Source of the DNA: a virus
Reading direction: 5' to 3' (one strand)
Virus record (IMG/VR): IMGVR_UViG_3300025316_000011
Span: 1 to 64,000 of that record
DNA length: 64,000 bases
Shown: piece after piece, positions 13,693 through 21,741 of the stretch
Position numbering within the stretch: the stretch's first letter is position 1
Layout of the letters: each line of letters starts with the position of its first letter
Notes under the pieces: model-generated
What the model saw: only the letters and a program-made list of their open reading frames with translations
The model's database searches: none
What the model was told of the DNA's origin: nothing
Translations under genes and position numbers: made by a program

Positions 13693-15190
13693 GCCCGTTG
13701 TCATTGACGATACCAACAAGCCCATGCCACACGATAATAAGGTGGAATCGGCTATACTTGGCGCGATAATGGTGGAACCTGAAACGGCAGCAGCCAAACA
13801 GGTACTTTCAGTTATGAAAGCGGAACACTTTTACCTGGTGAAAAACCAATACATGTGTAATGCTATCCTGTCATTGCATCATAAGGATACTGTTATTGAT
13901 ATTATTACCGTTACCGCTGAACTTAGGGATACAGGCAGACTTAATGAAGTTGACGGACCCTACGGAGTAACCACATACACTGATGGAGTAAGTTCTTCCA
14001 CCTCCGTTAGCACATGGTTCCATACGGCCCTTTACCCGTTATTTATCCGTAGAAAACTCATTGAGATAAGCCAACGGATGATGGACAAGTCCTACGAAGG
14101 GACCATAGACTTCATTGACTTACTTGATGATTCAATAGATGAATTATCCCTTTGCCGCCCGGAGAATATGTATAAAAAAGTTCATTCCGCCAAATCAGCG
14201 GGTGATGAATTTCTCCGGGAAATGGGACTTTCGGATGATTCGGCGGCAGAAGAAGAAGTGTTAAGTACCGTTAAAAAGTATCTTACCGGACACAAGCAAT
14301 TTGATGATATAGTATCTATCTGTGCTGACAAGATCATGCTTGCAGCTTCTCATAAGGCAGGGTTAAAATCCAGGTTCACCAATCACCTGATAACTACCTT
14401 GGCAGAAAAGTACCCTAATGAAATCGCTTGCTATTGGGTATCATTAGAAGATTCAGCAAAGGAACAGCTGAGGATATATCTTTCTTCAAAGGTTTTCCTC
14501 CGCCCCGAAAGCATAAAGTTCCGCTTGTTCGATAAGATTTTCAACCCCGAACTATCCAAATGGGTGAAAGTATGGCAATCCTTTGATATTAAGATAAGAG
14601 ATCAGTCCATGAAGATAAAAGATATAGGAACCGCTTTTAAACAGTTTTGCGCTGAACGGACGGGGAAACTCTGTATCTTAATAATTGACAACGTGCTATC
14701 TTTGGATGATCGTAACGACTTCAAATATGACCCTAACCAAATGTATGACTACATAGGTAACGAAATACTTGAAATAAAAAGACAAACTCATGCATTGATT
14801 ATTCCTGTTCATCATTATAACGACGACGCGAGCAACAAATCAGAATTGAGTAATGGATACAGACCCCGCTTAGTAAATTTAAAAGGTACGGAGGTTTGGA
14901 AACGTGTAGCTTTTCAAACATTACTCATTAACTATCCTCGATACTATAAAGACTTATTAAGCCAATACTCCGGGGACCAAAAAGAAGTGTTACAGAATGT
15001 ATGGATACTTGACGTTGCTACCAATCGTGGTCATTCAGAAAGAGATGAAGAAAGCCTTATAAGGTTTTTCGTGGAACCTGACTTTTGCCTGTTTGAAGAA
15101 ATTGATAGCACTTTTGAAATGCCACAAGTCGAAGCACCATCAGACGTGATATATCCCAATGCCAATTTTGATAACCAACCCCCATTTTAA
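13661..15190 (+). CDS. DnaB-like replicative helicase with altered Walker A
   Basis: 509 residues. The N-terminal domain follows DnaB (PHDNKVESAILGAIM near 22-37, then ITVTAELRDTGRL). The RecA-like domain has a Walker B at about 339-346 (CILIIDN) and a later VHHY stretch. At the Walker A position (about 227-238) it reads AASHKAGLKSRF: the lysine and serine are there, but the canonical G-K-[ST] is G-L-K-S. This may be a lineage variant or a weakened ATPase. The C-terminus ends FDNQPPF, resembling an SSB tail tip. It would unwind the phage fork. The DnaA-like gene lies upstream. Confidence 0.7.
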   Translation: MRSDKSSIKFKPVVIDDTNKPMPHDNKVESAILGAIMVEPETAAAKQVLSVMKAEHFYLVKNQYMCNAILSLHHKDTVIDIITVTAELRDTGRLNEVDGPYGVTTYTDGVSSSTSVSTWFHTALYPLFIRRKLIEISQRMMDKSYEGTIDFIDLLDDSIDELSLCRPENMYKKVHSAKSAGDEFLREMGLSDDSAAEEEVLSTVKKYLTGHKQFDDIVSICADKIMLAASHKAGLKSRFTNHLITTLAEKYPNEIACYWVSLEDSAKEQLRIYLSSKVFLRPESIKFRLFDKIFNPELSKWVKVWQSFDIKIRDQSMKIKDIGTAFKQFCAERTGKLCILIIDNVLSLDDRNDFKYDPNQMYDYIGNEILEIKRQTHALIIPVHHYNDDASNKSELSNGYRPRLVNLKGTEVWKRVAFQTLLINYPRYYKDLLSQYSGDQKEVLQNVWILDVATNRGHSERDEESLIRFFVEPDFCLFEEIDSTFEMPQVEAPSDVIYPNANFDNQPPF

Positions 15191-15203
15191 AAATATATTT
15201 TAT

Positions 15204-15211
15204 TACTTTTG
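15204..15211 (+). promoter_or_regulatory. -7 promoter element upstream of 15259
   Basis: TACTTTTG matches TAnnTTTG in the AT-rich 68-nt gap after the helicase gene. No -33 TTTG at the right distance, and the distance to the ATG is 47 bp. Confidence 0.35.
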
Positions 15212-15258
15212 TTGCTTTTATGAATTAATGTTGTATATTTATCAAAAATTTGTATCCC

Positions 15259-16203
15259 ATGGGAACACAGACCACAGAAACAGTTAAAGGATGGAAAGTC
15301 TTTGACAAAGATTTAAAATGTCGTAACTTTCAATTTAAAGTAGGTGAAACATTTGTTGAAAAAGGGAACCCTTCACTTTGCCACAATGGATTCCACTTCC
15401 ACACACATTCATCTCATTTATTCAACTATTACAATTTCTCAACGGACAACCGGGTTTGTGAGATTGAAGCACATGGTTATGTTGAAAATGGAGATGATAA
15501 ATCATGTTGTTGCACAATTAAAATTGTTCGTGAATTAACATGGGATGAAGTTTTAAGATTAATCAATACAGGCAGTGGGAACACGGGTAAAAATAATACC
15601 GGGTACATGAATACAGGGGACAGGAATACCGGGTACAGGAATACAGGGGACATGAATACAGGGGACAGGAATACAGGGGACAGGAATACCGGGGACAGGA
15701 ATACCGGGGACATGAATACAGGGGACATGAATACAGGGGACAGGAATACCGGGTACATGAATACAGGGGACAGGAATACCGGGTACAGGAATACAGGGGA
15801 CATGAATACAGGGGACAGGAATACCGGGTACATGAATACAGGGGACATGAATACTACCGACTTTTCCGCAGGGATATTTAATACCGTAGAACAACCTACT
15901 GCTATTTTCAACGGTGCGGCAACGGTAATGATGTCTGAATTTCGCAACACAGGACAATACCGTGCTTTATTTTCATCTTCATTCACCCTTGTTGAATGGA
16001 TTTATGAAAGCAATATGACAGATCAGGAAAAAATTGATAACCCTAAATTTTATGTTGCCGAAGGTTATCTTAAAAAAAGATCATTCAAAGAAGCATGTGA
16101 ATTATGGTGGAAGAATATGTCGGAGGAAAATAAAACCCTGGTGAAATCAATCCCAGGATTCACCACTTCAATATTCACAGAAGTAACAGGTATCAAATTA
16201 TAA
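15259..16203 (+). CDS. Pentapeptide NTGxx-repeat protein with a conserved phage N-domain
   Basis: 314 residues from ATG 15259 (MGTQTTETVKGWKVFDKD); an upstream TTG adds three residues only. The first 100 residues follow a conserved phage/bacterial domain with KGWKVFDKDLKCRNFQF, GFHFHTH, and VRELTWDEVL just before the repeats. Residues 103-197 are 19 five-residue repeats, consensus NTG[DY][RM]. The C-terminal 115 residues are unique and helical. It may be a cytoplasmic scaffold; pentapeptide proteins can mimic DNA, but these repeats differ from the A(D/N)LxX type. Function unknown. Confidence 0.7.
   Translation: MGTQTTETVKGWKVFDKDLKCRNFQFKVGETFVEKGNPSLCHNGFHFHTHSSHLFNYYNFSTDNRVCEIEAHGYVENGDDKSCCCTIKIVRELTWDEVLRLINTGSGNTGKNNTGYMNTGDRNTGYRNTGDMNTGDRNTGDRNTGDRNTGDMNTGDMNTGDRNTGYMNTGDRNTGYRNTGDMNTGDRNTGYMNTGDMNTTDFSAGIFNTVEQPTAIFNGAATVMMSEFRNTGQYRALFSSSFTLVEWIYESNMTDQEKIDNPKFYVAEGYLKKRSFKEACELWWKNMSEENKTLVKSIPGFTTSIFTEVTGIKL
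15565..15849 (+). repeat. Nineteen tandem 15-bp repeats inside a coding region
   Basis: Units such as AATACAGGGGACAGG, AATACCGGGTACATG and AATACCGGGGACATG. The first two units are divergent, the other 17 nearly identical. Variation is confined to ACA/ACC, GAC/TAC and AGG/ATG. In-frame copy-number change is expected. Confidence 0.9.
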
Positions 16204-16215
16204 AACCAATCAACC

Positions 16216-16764
16216 ATGTCAACCGATAAAGATTTACTCAATGAATTGTTTGCCCTGACCACTGATTTGGTCAATGTTTTAATTAGTGACAAACTGGAAC
16301 TTGCCAGAAGATTTGTTGCACTTGAAACAAAGATTAAGGACGTAAATAAAGTATCTGAAAGGGTAGAACAATCAAAACCCGATCTTTTTGCGAAACAACC
16401 CGCACAGCCACAAAATCATGTTCCGGCACAACCCGCGGCACAACATGAAACAGTTAGGATGCGGCCAGCACAGGAAGAAGAACCTGCTCCGTGGGAATTA
16501 CCTGAAAAGCCATTAAGTAATGACCCGCTGAAACCTGGTAATTCTGACAATGCTATCAGTTCCTTTGACGAACTGCCTGATCCCCCAAATCAGAAGAAGG
16601 TTAACCCTCCCATGAACGATATGCCGTGGGAACGTAGTTCTACGATGCCAATGGGGAAACAGCCCATTGCCAAACCTCCGCAACACAGGATTCCTCCCCA
16701 ACACCCTCCATTGACAAGTACAGACATTTTCGATGAACCAAAAGGAGATGGATTGCCATTTTAA
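16216..16764 (+). CDS. Proline-rich protein with SSB-like C-terminal tip, 182 aa
   Basis: The first 55 residues form a helix or coiled coil (LLNELFALTTDLVNVLI onward). The remaining 125 are rich in P, Q, E and D and should be disordered. The last residues are DEPKGDGLPF: acidic residues then P-F, like the SSB C-terminal peptide that recruits replication proteins. It may act as an adaptor in the phage replication complex. No OB fold is present, so it is not an SSB itself. Confidence 0.55.
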   Translation: MSTDKDLLNELFALTTDLVNVLISDKLELARRFVALETKIKDVNKVSERVEQSKPDLFAKQPAQPQNHVPAQPAAQHETVRMRPAQEEEPAPWELPEKPLSNDPLKPGNSDNAISSFDELPDPPNQKKVNPPMNDMPWERSSTMPMGKQPIAKPPQHRIPPQHPPLTSTDIFDEPKGDGLPF

Positions 16765-16775
16765 TACTTATCCCT

Positions 16776-17030
16776 ATGACCACGGCAGAAGAATATTTAA
16801 CTCAAGTAAGCATGGATAAACCACTTCATGCTGTAATGGAAGATTTTGCTGAAATAAGAGCCATTGACCTTATCAAATGGTACGCAGGAATGAGTGAAGA
16901 AAGAGCAAAAGAAGAATACGACAAATATATCCGATTAGCAAAACAATTAACATTTAAACCCTTAAAATCATGTCCAGAAGAAAACAATTCAGCCCCCCGG
17001 CGAATGAGGTTAACAGCCTTGAGAAAATGA
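16776..17030 (+). CDS. Hypothetical protein, 84 aa
   Basis: Mostly helical, acidic protein (MTTAEEYLTQVSMDKPLHAV at the start). Its last 20 residues overlap the next gene by 61 nt in another frame and look less natural than the first 64. Function unknown. Confidence 0.5.
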   Translation: MTTAEEYLTQVSMDKPLHAVMEDFAEIRAIDLIKWYAGMSEERAKEEYDKYIRLAKQLTFKPLKSCPEENNSAPRRMRLTALRK

Positions 17031-17485
17031 AAAAGAACGTTGAATGGATGGAACTCACCATCCGCAGAAACGCAGCGCAGAAAACGTTGATGGGAACCGC
17101 CATTGACGAAAGGATAAACGCGTGGATTGATATCGAGATAAATATCGAGAAAAGTCACCCCGAAGCCCTGCTTGCCATACAGGAGGAACGTAACAACTTC
17201 CTTGGGCAGATCGATATGGACCCGAAGGATTACGAAGGAATGCTTCATAAAGACATTGAGGGTCGTGAACCGGAACCGAAGAAAGACCCGTCAGAAGCAT
17301 TACACGCTATCCATAGCGACATCGAATCTCATGCAATCCCTCCACCGGAAGATGAACCGTTTCCAGAATTGGAGATGGAACCCGATGTAGAACACCCGGA
17401 AGCAAGAGTATTAAAAATCTCCGAAAGCCACAGCGACCAGGTAATTGACATTGCCAATGCAGACCCCGACAAAACAGGGGAATAA
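16970..17485 (+). CDS. Hypothetical acidic protein, 171 aa
   Basis: The N-terminal 85 residues are basic and helical. The C-terminal part is strongly acidic and P-rich (PEDEPFPELEMEPD) and probably disordered, ending DPDKTGE. It overlaps the previous gene by 61 nt and is followed by the tRNA-like element. No family recognised. Confidence 0.6.
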   Translation: MSRRKQFSPPANEVNSLEKMKKNVEWMELTIRRNAAQKTLMGTAIDERINAWIDIEINIEKSHPEALLAIQEERNNFLGQIDMDPKDYEGMLHKDIEGREPEPKKDPSEALHAIHSDIESHAIPPPEDEPFPELEMEPDVEHPEARVLKISESHSDQVIDIANADPDKTGE

Positions 17486-17492
17486 GAGTAAA

Positions 17493-17578
17493 GGGGGAAT
17501 AACGAATGATGGCGGGTCCTGCCATAGTGCATTGACTTCGTTAGTTGGATTCCGTGAGTTCGATTCTCACTTCCCCCG
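17493..17578 (+). ncRNA. tRNA-like RNA with acceptor and T arm but no normal anticodon arm
   Basis: GGGGGAA (17493-17499) pairs perfectly with TTCCCCC (17571-17577). Directly 5' of the latter is a canonical T arm: GTGAG-TTCGATT-CTCAC (17554-17570), with the invariant TTCRA loop. The middle does not give D and anticodon arms. Instead AACGAA (17501-17506) pairs with TTCGTT (17537-17542), enclosing the hairpin ATGGC-GGGTCCT-GCCAT (17509-17525), whose loop lacks U33. No CCA is encoded. It lies between two genes on the same strand. It may be a tRNA mimic, a decayed tRNA or the trace of a tRNA attachment site. Confidence 0.55.
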
Positions 17579-17610
17579 CAAAGAATTTAACCTTTAAAAT
17601 CAATAAACAA

Positions 17611-18309
17611 ATGGCAGCACAACTTACAGTAGGATTAGTTCACGTGATAACTAAGCGTGACCCCATTATGGAGGATGGCATTCACCAGACATGGGAAAGC
17701 CCCAACGGAACATTTTACAAATGGTTCGTGGAAATTGACGGGAAAAAAGGTACAGCATTATCAAAAGATACTGACCCGTGGTGGAAAGCCGGTGTATCAG
17801 TAGAGTACACCCTCGAAACAAAAGAGGGTGGCAAGTATGGCTTTAAGGGGTTTAAGAAACCACAGACGGAAGAAGCCAAAGGCGCACATATCAAAGAAGC
17901 GTATAAGGACAAACCATCTGCCTACAACGACCCAACTGTAGTTCATCAATTCGCCATGTCACAGGCCATTGAACAGACGATAAGATTATTTCAGGAGATT
18001 GGTTATGCTCCTGCTTCCGTGGAACAGTTGAGCCAAAATTTCAAGTTTTTATATTCATGGCTTATGGCTGATAAGGCGGCGACAAGGGATATTGTATGGA
18101 CCCGCGTTAGTTGCCTTAAAGCAGCCATCACCTGTATCAATGCAGGAAAAACATGGGATGATATCGGGATGGTTGTTGCCCCCGGATGGCTTTATACCTT
18201 TCTCCCCGACACTGACGGAGTAGCCCCGGAGAAACTTACCTCAAAATTAATTCGTCTTGCTGACGAGTTTTACAAATCACCTTCATCTCTAACCAAAGAA
18301 ACAATTTAA
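17611..18309 (+). CDS. OB-fold-like, possible ssDNA-binding protein, 232 aa
   Basis: The start is ATG 17611 (MAAQLTVGLVHVITKRDP); an upstream TTG frame would run through the tRNA-like element. Residues 5-85 are beta-rich with regularly spaced W, Y and F (NGTFYKWFVEIDGKKGTAL, GVSVEYTLE, GKYGFKGFKK), a pattern that fits a single-strand-binding OB fold. A helical region follows (VVHQFAMSQAIEQTIRLFQE). Its place before a nuclease and an SbcC-like ATPase supports a recombination or replication role. Family not certain. Confidence 0.5.
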   Translation: MAAQLTVGLVHVITKRDPIMEDGIHQTWESPNGTFYKWFVEIDGKKGTALSKDTDPWWKAGVSVEYTLETKEGGKYGFKGFKKPQTEEAKGAHIKEAYKDKPSAYNDPTVVHQFAMSQAIEQTIRLFQEIGYAPASVEQLSQNFKFLYSWLMADKAATRDIVWTRVSCLKAAITCINAGKTWDDIGMVVAPGWLYTFLPDTDGVAPEKLTSKLIRLADEFYKSPSSLTKETI

Positions 18310-18311
18310 CC

Positions 18312-18863
18312 ATGAGAGAAAAATCAATTTCAACAGCCATCATCATTGCAGTAGTATTTATTGCAATACTTGTTTTAACAATTCCTACATATATTTACTT
18401 CCAGCATAAAATAGAGAAAAAGGAATTGGGGAAGGTAGCCAAGCCCATGAATGAAACACAACTAAATACTTGTGGCATGGCAGTGGCAAATGCTATTAGC
18501 AAACATTTGGGAACAATGGGAAAGAATGAAGTTATCGGTATCTCCATTTTGTCTGATACCCTTGTCGGGACGGATGATACTACATCTGCCGACACATTGA
18601 AAGTGTATTACCTTGTTCATGCCCGATTCACCTATTCAGATGAATATTACGAAGATCATACCATTGCCTACATCCTGCTTTACACCAAACAGGGGGATGA
18701 ATGGATATGGGTGGGGAGAAACACCACTCTATGGTGTGAATGTAAATCATCGGGAGGGGTGTGTGATATCTCCTGGGATGGGAAAACGTTTGTGTGCATC
18801 AAACAGCCTTCCTGCGGATATGTATTCCCTTGCGAGATACATAGTGCATACAATACAAAGTAA
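18312..18863 (+). CDS. Single-pass membrane-anchored protein, 183 aa
   Basis: Residues 8-29 form one strongly hydrophobic segment (IIIAVVFIAILVL and neighbours) after MREKSIS, so it should be an N-terminal anchor with the rest outside the cytoplasm. The outer part includes strands (TLKVYYLVHARFTYS, YILLYTK) and a cysteine-rich end (CECKSSGGVC, CIKQPSCGYVFPCE) that could form disulfides. It lies 2 nt after the OB-like gene and 5 nt before the nuclease. Possible superinfection-exclusion factor, but this is a guess. Confidence 0.6.
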   Translation: MREKSISTAIIIAVVFIAILVLTIPTYIYFQHKIEKKELGKVAKPMNETQLNTCGMAVANAISKHLGTMGKNEVIGISILSDTLVGTDDTTSADTLKVYYLVHARFTYSDEYYEDHTIAYILLYTKQGDEWIWVGRNTTLWCECKSSGGVCDISWDGKTFVCIKQPSCGYVFPCEIHSAYNTK

Positions 18864-18868
18864 ACCCG

Positions 18869-19858
18869 ATGTCAGAAGCACAGGACTATATCAGGATCGC
18901 AGATCACATAATTAACGGTACCCCTATCAAACCCGTTATTCAGGACTTTTCCGAGAAGAAGCCCCCCATAAAACTTTGTGAAATCGTTGACGGTAAGATA
19001 AAGACCATCATACTAAACCAGAGTTTTATGAAGTCTATCTTTTGGACGGGAACATCTACCGAATGGATTGGTTCATGGGACCTGCGACCTGATGCATGTG
19101 CGTACAGGGTTCTTAAATGCAACATTGAACACGCATTCAAATATCCGTCAAGTCCGGCAATGTCACTTGGAACGTATTTTGAGACGTTATGTATTGGTTC
19201 AGGCGCATACGGTAAGACCCGCGGATTACCCCGAAACACCCGAACAGGGGAGATAAAAAAGAATGAAGAACGTATTTTAGAAGCCGTAGCAAGGTTTAAA
19301 AAGTTGGCGGATGAATCAGGTATCTTAATAGATGAACGCAATACCCAGGTAGAGCAGAATGTCCCTATTCTCGACACAGGGTTCCCCGACATTCAGGTTT
19401 ATTTGAAAGTCGTGGCGGACATCATAAGCCCCTTTAAATGGAGGAATATTGACGAAGGACTTGCAATACTCGACCTTAAACTTACCGCTGATCGTCATTC
19501 AGACTTCTTTAAAGCAAGGGAACCGTGGAACTCCTTTTGTTGGTCACTGCCCGATAAAATGTCACATTTACAAGCATTGACATATTCCGCGGTATTTAGG
19601 ATGAATTTCATTAACCTTGTTTTTGACTATAAGGCTAAAGACGCGGGATTTTCCATCATTCCTGTTAAGACCATTACAAGTCACCCAAACGACAATGAAG
19701 CTAAACTACGTCACAGGGAAATGACAGAAGGAATTAAGAAAACAGTGGAGCAGTTGGTTGAATGGTCCGAATGGGATTGGCCTACCAACAAGGGTCCTCA
19801 TTGCAAAAAGTGTCCCGTCGAATCATGCGAAATGAAGAAATTAATAGAATATACCTAA
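18869..19858 (+). CDS. PD-(D/E)XK nuclease of the Cas4/AddB-RecE type with probable Fe-S cluster
   Basis: 329 residues. Core motifs of RecB-like nucleases: GTYFETLC near 101-108, the D-x-K centre in LAILDLKLTAD near 200-208, and the Q motif HLQALTYS near 232. Cysteines near the N-terminal third (DACAYRVLKC) and a C-x2-C-x4-C near the C-terminus (CKKCPVESC) match the one-plus-three pattern of Fe-S nucleases such as Cas4 and AddB. It probably trims double-strand ends for phage recombination. The adjacent SbcC-like ATPase and OB-like protein support this. Confidence 0.7.
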   Translation: MSEAQDYIRIADHIINGTPIKPVIQDFSEKKPPIKLCEIVDGKIKTIILNQSFMKSIFWTGTSTEWIGSWDLRPDACAYRVLKCNIEHAFKYPSSPAMSLGTYFETLCIGSGAYGKTRGLPRNTRTGEIKKNEERILEAVARFKKLADESGILIDERNTQVEQNVPILDTGFPDIQVYLKVVADIISPFKWRNIDEGLAILDLKLTADRHSDFFKAREPWNSFCWSLPDKMSHLQALTYSAVFRMNFINLVFDYKAKDAGFSIIPVKTITSHPNDNEAKLRHREMTEGIKKTVEQLVEWSEWDWPTNKGPHCKKCPVESCEMKKLIEYT

Positions 19859-19871
19859 AAACACAAAACAA

Positions 19872-20276
19872 ATGAACAGGGAAATTAAGTTTAGGGTGTG
19901 GGATAAAAAACGCAAAAGATTATATCCAGTAGCTAATATTTACGGATTTACAGCAGATAACTTATTTTGCGATGCTCAAAAATTTGACATAATTGAGCAA
20001 AAACACTTTATATCAAAGATTCAACCGAATGAGTGTGCCATTGAGCAATTCACTGGACGTATAGACAAAAACAGAAAGGATATTTGCGAGGGTGACTATT
20101 TGGCCACTCCAGAACGTGATGTAATATTTGAAGTATGCTATGGAGATTGTGAAAATATGGCATCTGGATTCTATTACAAAACAAAAATTGGCAAGAAATA
20201 TATCATGGATGCATCATGTTCCAAAATGGAAATCATTGGAAATATTCACGAAAATCCTGAACTTATTCAATCATAA
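19872..20276 (+). CDS. YopX-family phage protein, 134 aa
   Basis: It begins NREIKFRVWDKKRKRLYPV, has IEQFTGRIDKNRKDICEGDYL near 57-77 and finishes with EIIGNIHENPEL. These are the standard YopX-type signatures (IKFRxWD; QxTGxxDxxGxxIxEGD; GNIHENPEL). The family is abundant in Firmicutes and Bacteroidota phages and has no proven function. Here it separates the nuclease from the SbcC-like gene. Confidence 0.85.
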   Translation: MNREIKFRVWDKKRKRLYPVANIYGFTADNLFCDAQKFDIIEQKHFISKIQPNECAIEQFTGRIDKNRKDICEGDYLATPERDVIFEVCYGDCENMASGFYYKTKIGKKYIMDASCSKMEIIGNIHENPELIQS

Positions 20277-20296
20277 TCATAAAAACATAAATCAGT

Positions 20297-21718
20297 ATGA
20301 GTTATAATCTAAAATCAGCATCAGCGACAAACCTAAAGGGTCTTTCAGAAATATCAGTAAGTTTCGACCCGTCATTAACTTATTTAGTTGGGCCAAATGG
20401 GTCCGCAAAATCAACCATTGGACTTGACATACTATGGATAACCATGCAAGGGGTGGGAACCAAGGCAGCAAGCAAAGACAGCACCCCCGTTATTGCTGAA
20501 AGATATCAGGTTATCGGGGCAGAAGGCAAATCAGCCAAAACGAATATCGTACTCCATGACATTCAGAAAAACTATGATATTTCCGTCACAAGAAAGATTA
20601 CTAAGGATGGAACTGAACTTTCCTTTGATGCCCCCGACGACATAGTGTTAGATCAGCGATTCCTTAATGAACTTTTTTCTCTGTTCCTTATTTCCCCTCA
20701 AAAGTTTATTGCCCTGACACCGCGGGAACAAAGCATAGCACTCGGCATTGATCTTTCTGATATTGATAAGTCACTTAAATCAGTAAAGGATGAATTTACA
20801 ATCATAAACCGCCAAATAAGGGATATAGGTACTTTGACGGAAGTCCCCAGATGTGAAAGTGTTGATGTCTCCGCCCTTGTTGCCGAAAAGACCCGTAGGC
20901 TGGAATATAATCGTATTCAGGAAACGATAAGACTTGACCGTAACGACCTTACCGAAAGACTTGAATCCTGCGAAGCTGAATTTACAGAATATCAAACATC
21001 ATTACAGGAGTTAATTATACTCCGTGACACTATTAAGGCAACGTGTAAAGGTTTTAAGTCTAAAGGTGCTGTGGCTTACCTTCGCACATACTACCCCATC
21101 CTTGAACAGCAGATAAATGAGTTTAACATATCAATCCCCAACAGCAAAGATTACATTACGGAATACAGTAAGAAACTCAATTTATCCATGATACCGCAGG
21201 AACTACTTGAAATTGATGAACTGGACAATCAGATTGCTTCCGCTTCCGAGATCAACGTGAATGCCAACAAATACGCTGAATACGTTAAATCCGTAACAAG
21301 GCGGGACAAACTCATTGAGGCATTGGATGAAAACAAGCGTCACCAGGAGATATTGCAGTCACAGAGAACGGAGAAAATAAAATCATTCAATCTCCCATTT
21401 GCCGATTTGACAATTAATGATGATGGTGAGTTGATGTTACAGGGAAGGTATCTGAAAAAGCCAAACTTTTCCACCGGAGAACTCATAAAGACTGTTCCCA
21501 TGCTTATTATCGCTTCGATGAAGTCCATGGGTAAAGATATCAACCTCCCCTATACCTATGTTGAAGATTTCTCCTTGCTTGACGAAGATAACCAACAGGA
21601 CATTATCAATTTCTTTGCAGAAAACAATATCCAATGTTGCCTTGAGATCGTATCAAAGCAGGTAGGCAACGAACCAAACCACATTTATTTACGTGAAAGT
21701 AAGATTGTAACAGAATAA
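20297..21718 (+). CDS. SbcC/Rad50-like AAA ATPase, 473 aa
   Basis: Residues 1-60 form an ABC/SMC-type head with a first strand and Walker A LVGPNGSAKST near 31-41. Residues about 150-350 are helical and charged, a shorter coiled coil than in host SbcC. The C-terminal head has an ABC signature-like NFSTGEL near 394-400, then YVEDFSLLDED with Walker-B-like acidic residues near 420-430. The GSAKST loop has A in place of the usual G before K. It probably works with the PD-(D/E)XK nuclease in end processing, as SbcC works with SbcD. Confidence 0.75.
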   Translation: MSYNLKSASATNLKGLSEISVSFDPSLTYLVGPNGSAKSTIGLDILWITMQGVGTKAASKDSTPVIAERYQVIGAEGKSAKTNIVLHDIQKNYDISVTRKITKDGTELSFDAPDDIVLDQRFLNELFSLFLISPQKFIALTPREQSIALGIDLSDIDKSLKSVKDEFTIINRQIRDIGTLTEVPRCESVDVSALVAEKTRRLEYNRIQETIRLDRNDLTERLESCEAEFTEYQTSLQELIILRDTIKATCKGFKSKGAVAYLRTYYPILEQQINEFNISIPNSKDYITEYSKKLNLSMIPQELLEIDELDNQIASASEINVNANKYAEYVKSVTRRDKLIEALDENKRHQEILQSQRTEKIKSFNLPFADLTINDDGELMLQGRYLKKPNFSTGELIKTVPMLIIASMKSMGKDINLPYTYVEDFSLLDEDNQQDIINFFAENNIQCCLEIVSKQVGNEPNHIYLRESKIVTE

Positions 21719-21741
21719 TTTAACCCTTTAATCATAAAACC

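Noticed and set aside
12052-15849. CRISPR array
   Set aside because: The tandem repeats have no spacers, lie within coding frames and have no cas genes nearby.
15477-15986. Minus-strand frames with VFLSPVFM-like repeats over the 15-bp repeats
   Set aside because: Same cause: the unit length is a multiple of three. The plus-strand frame has a conserved N-terminal domain.
11794-16203. Diversity-generating retroelement
   Set aside because: No reverse transcriptase and no adenine-specific variable/template repeat pair was found in the window.
17493-17578. Ordinary tRNA gene
   Set aside because: Acceptor and T arms are perfect, but no D arm or anticodon arm with U33 can be drawn, so it is listed as tRNA-like.
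17493-17578. tmRNA
   Set aside because: Far too short, with no tag-peptide region or tmRNA-type 5' sequence.
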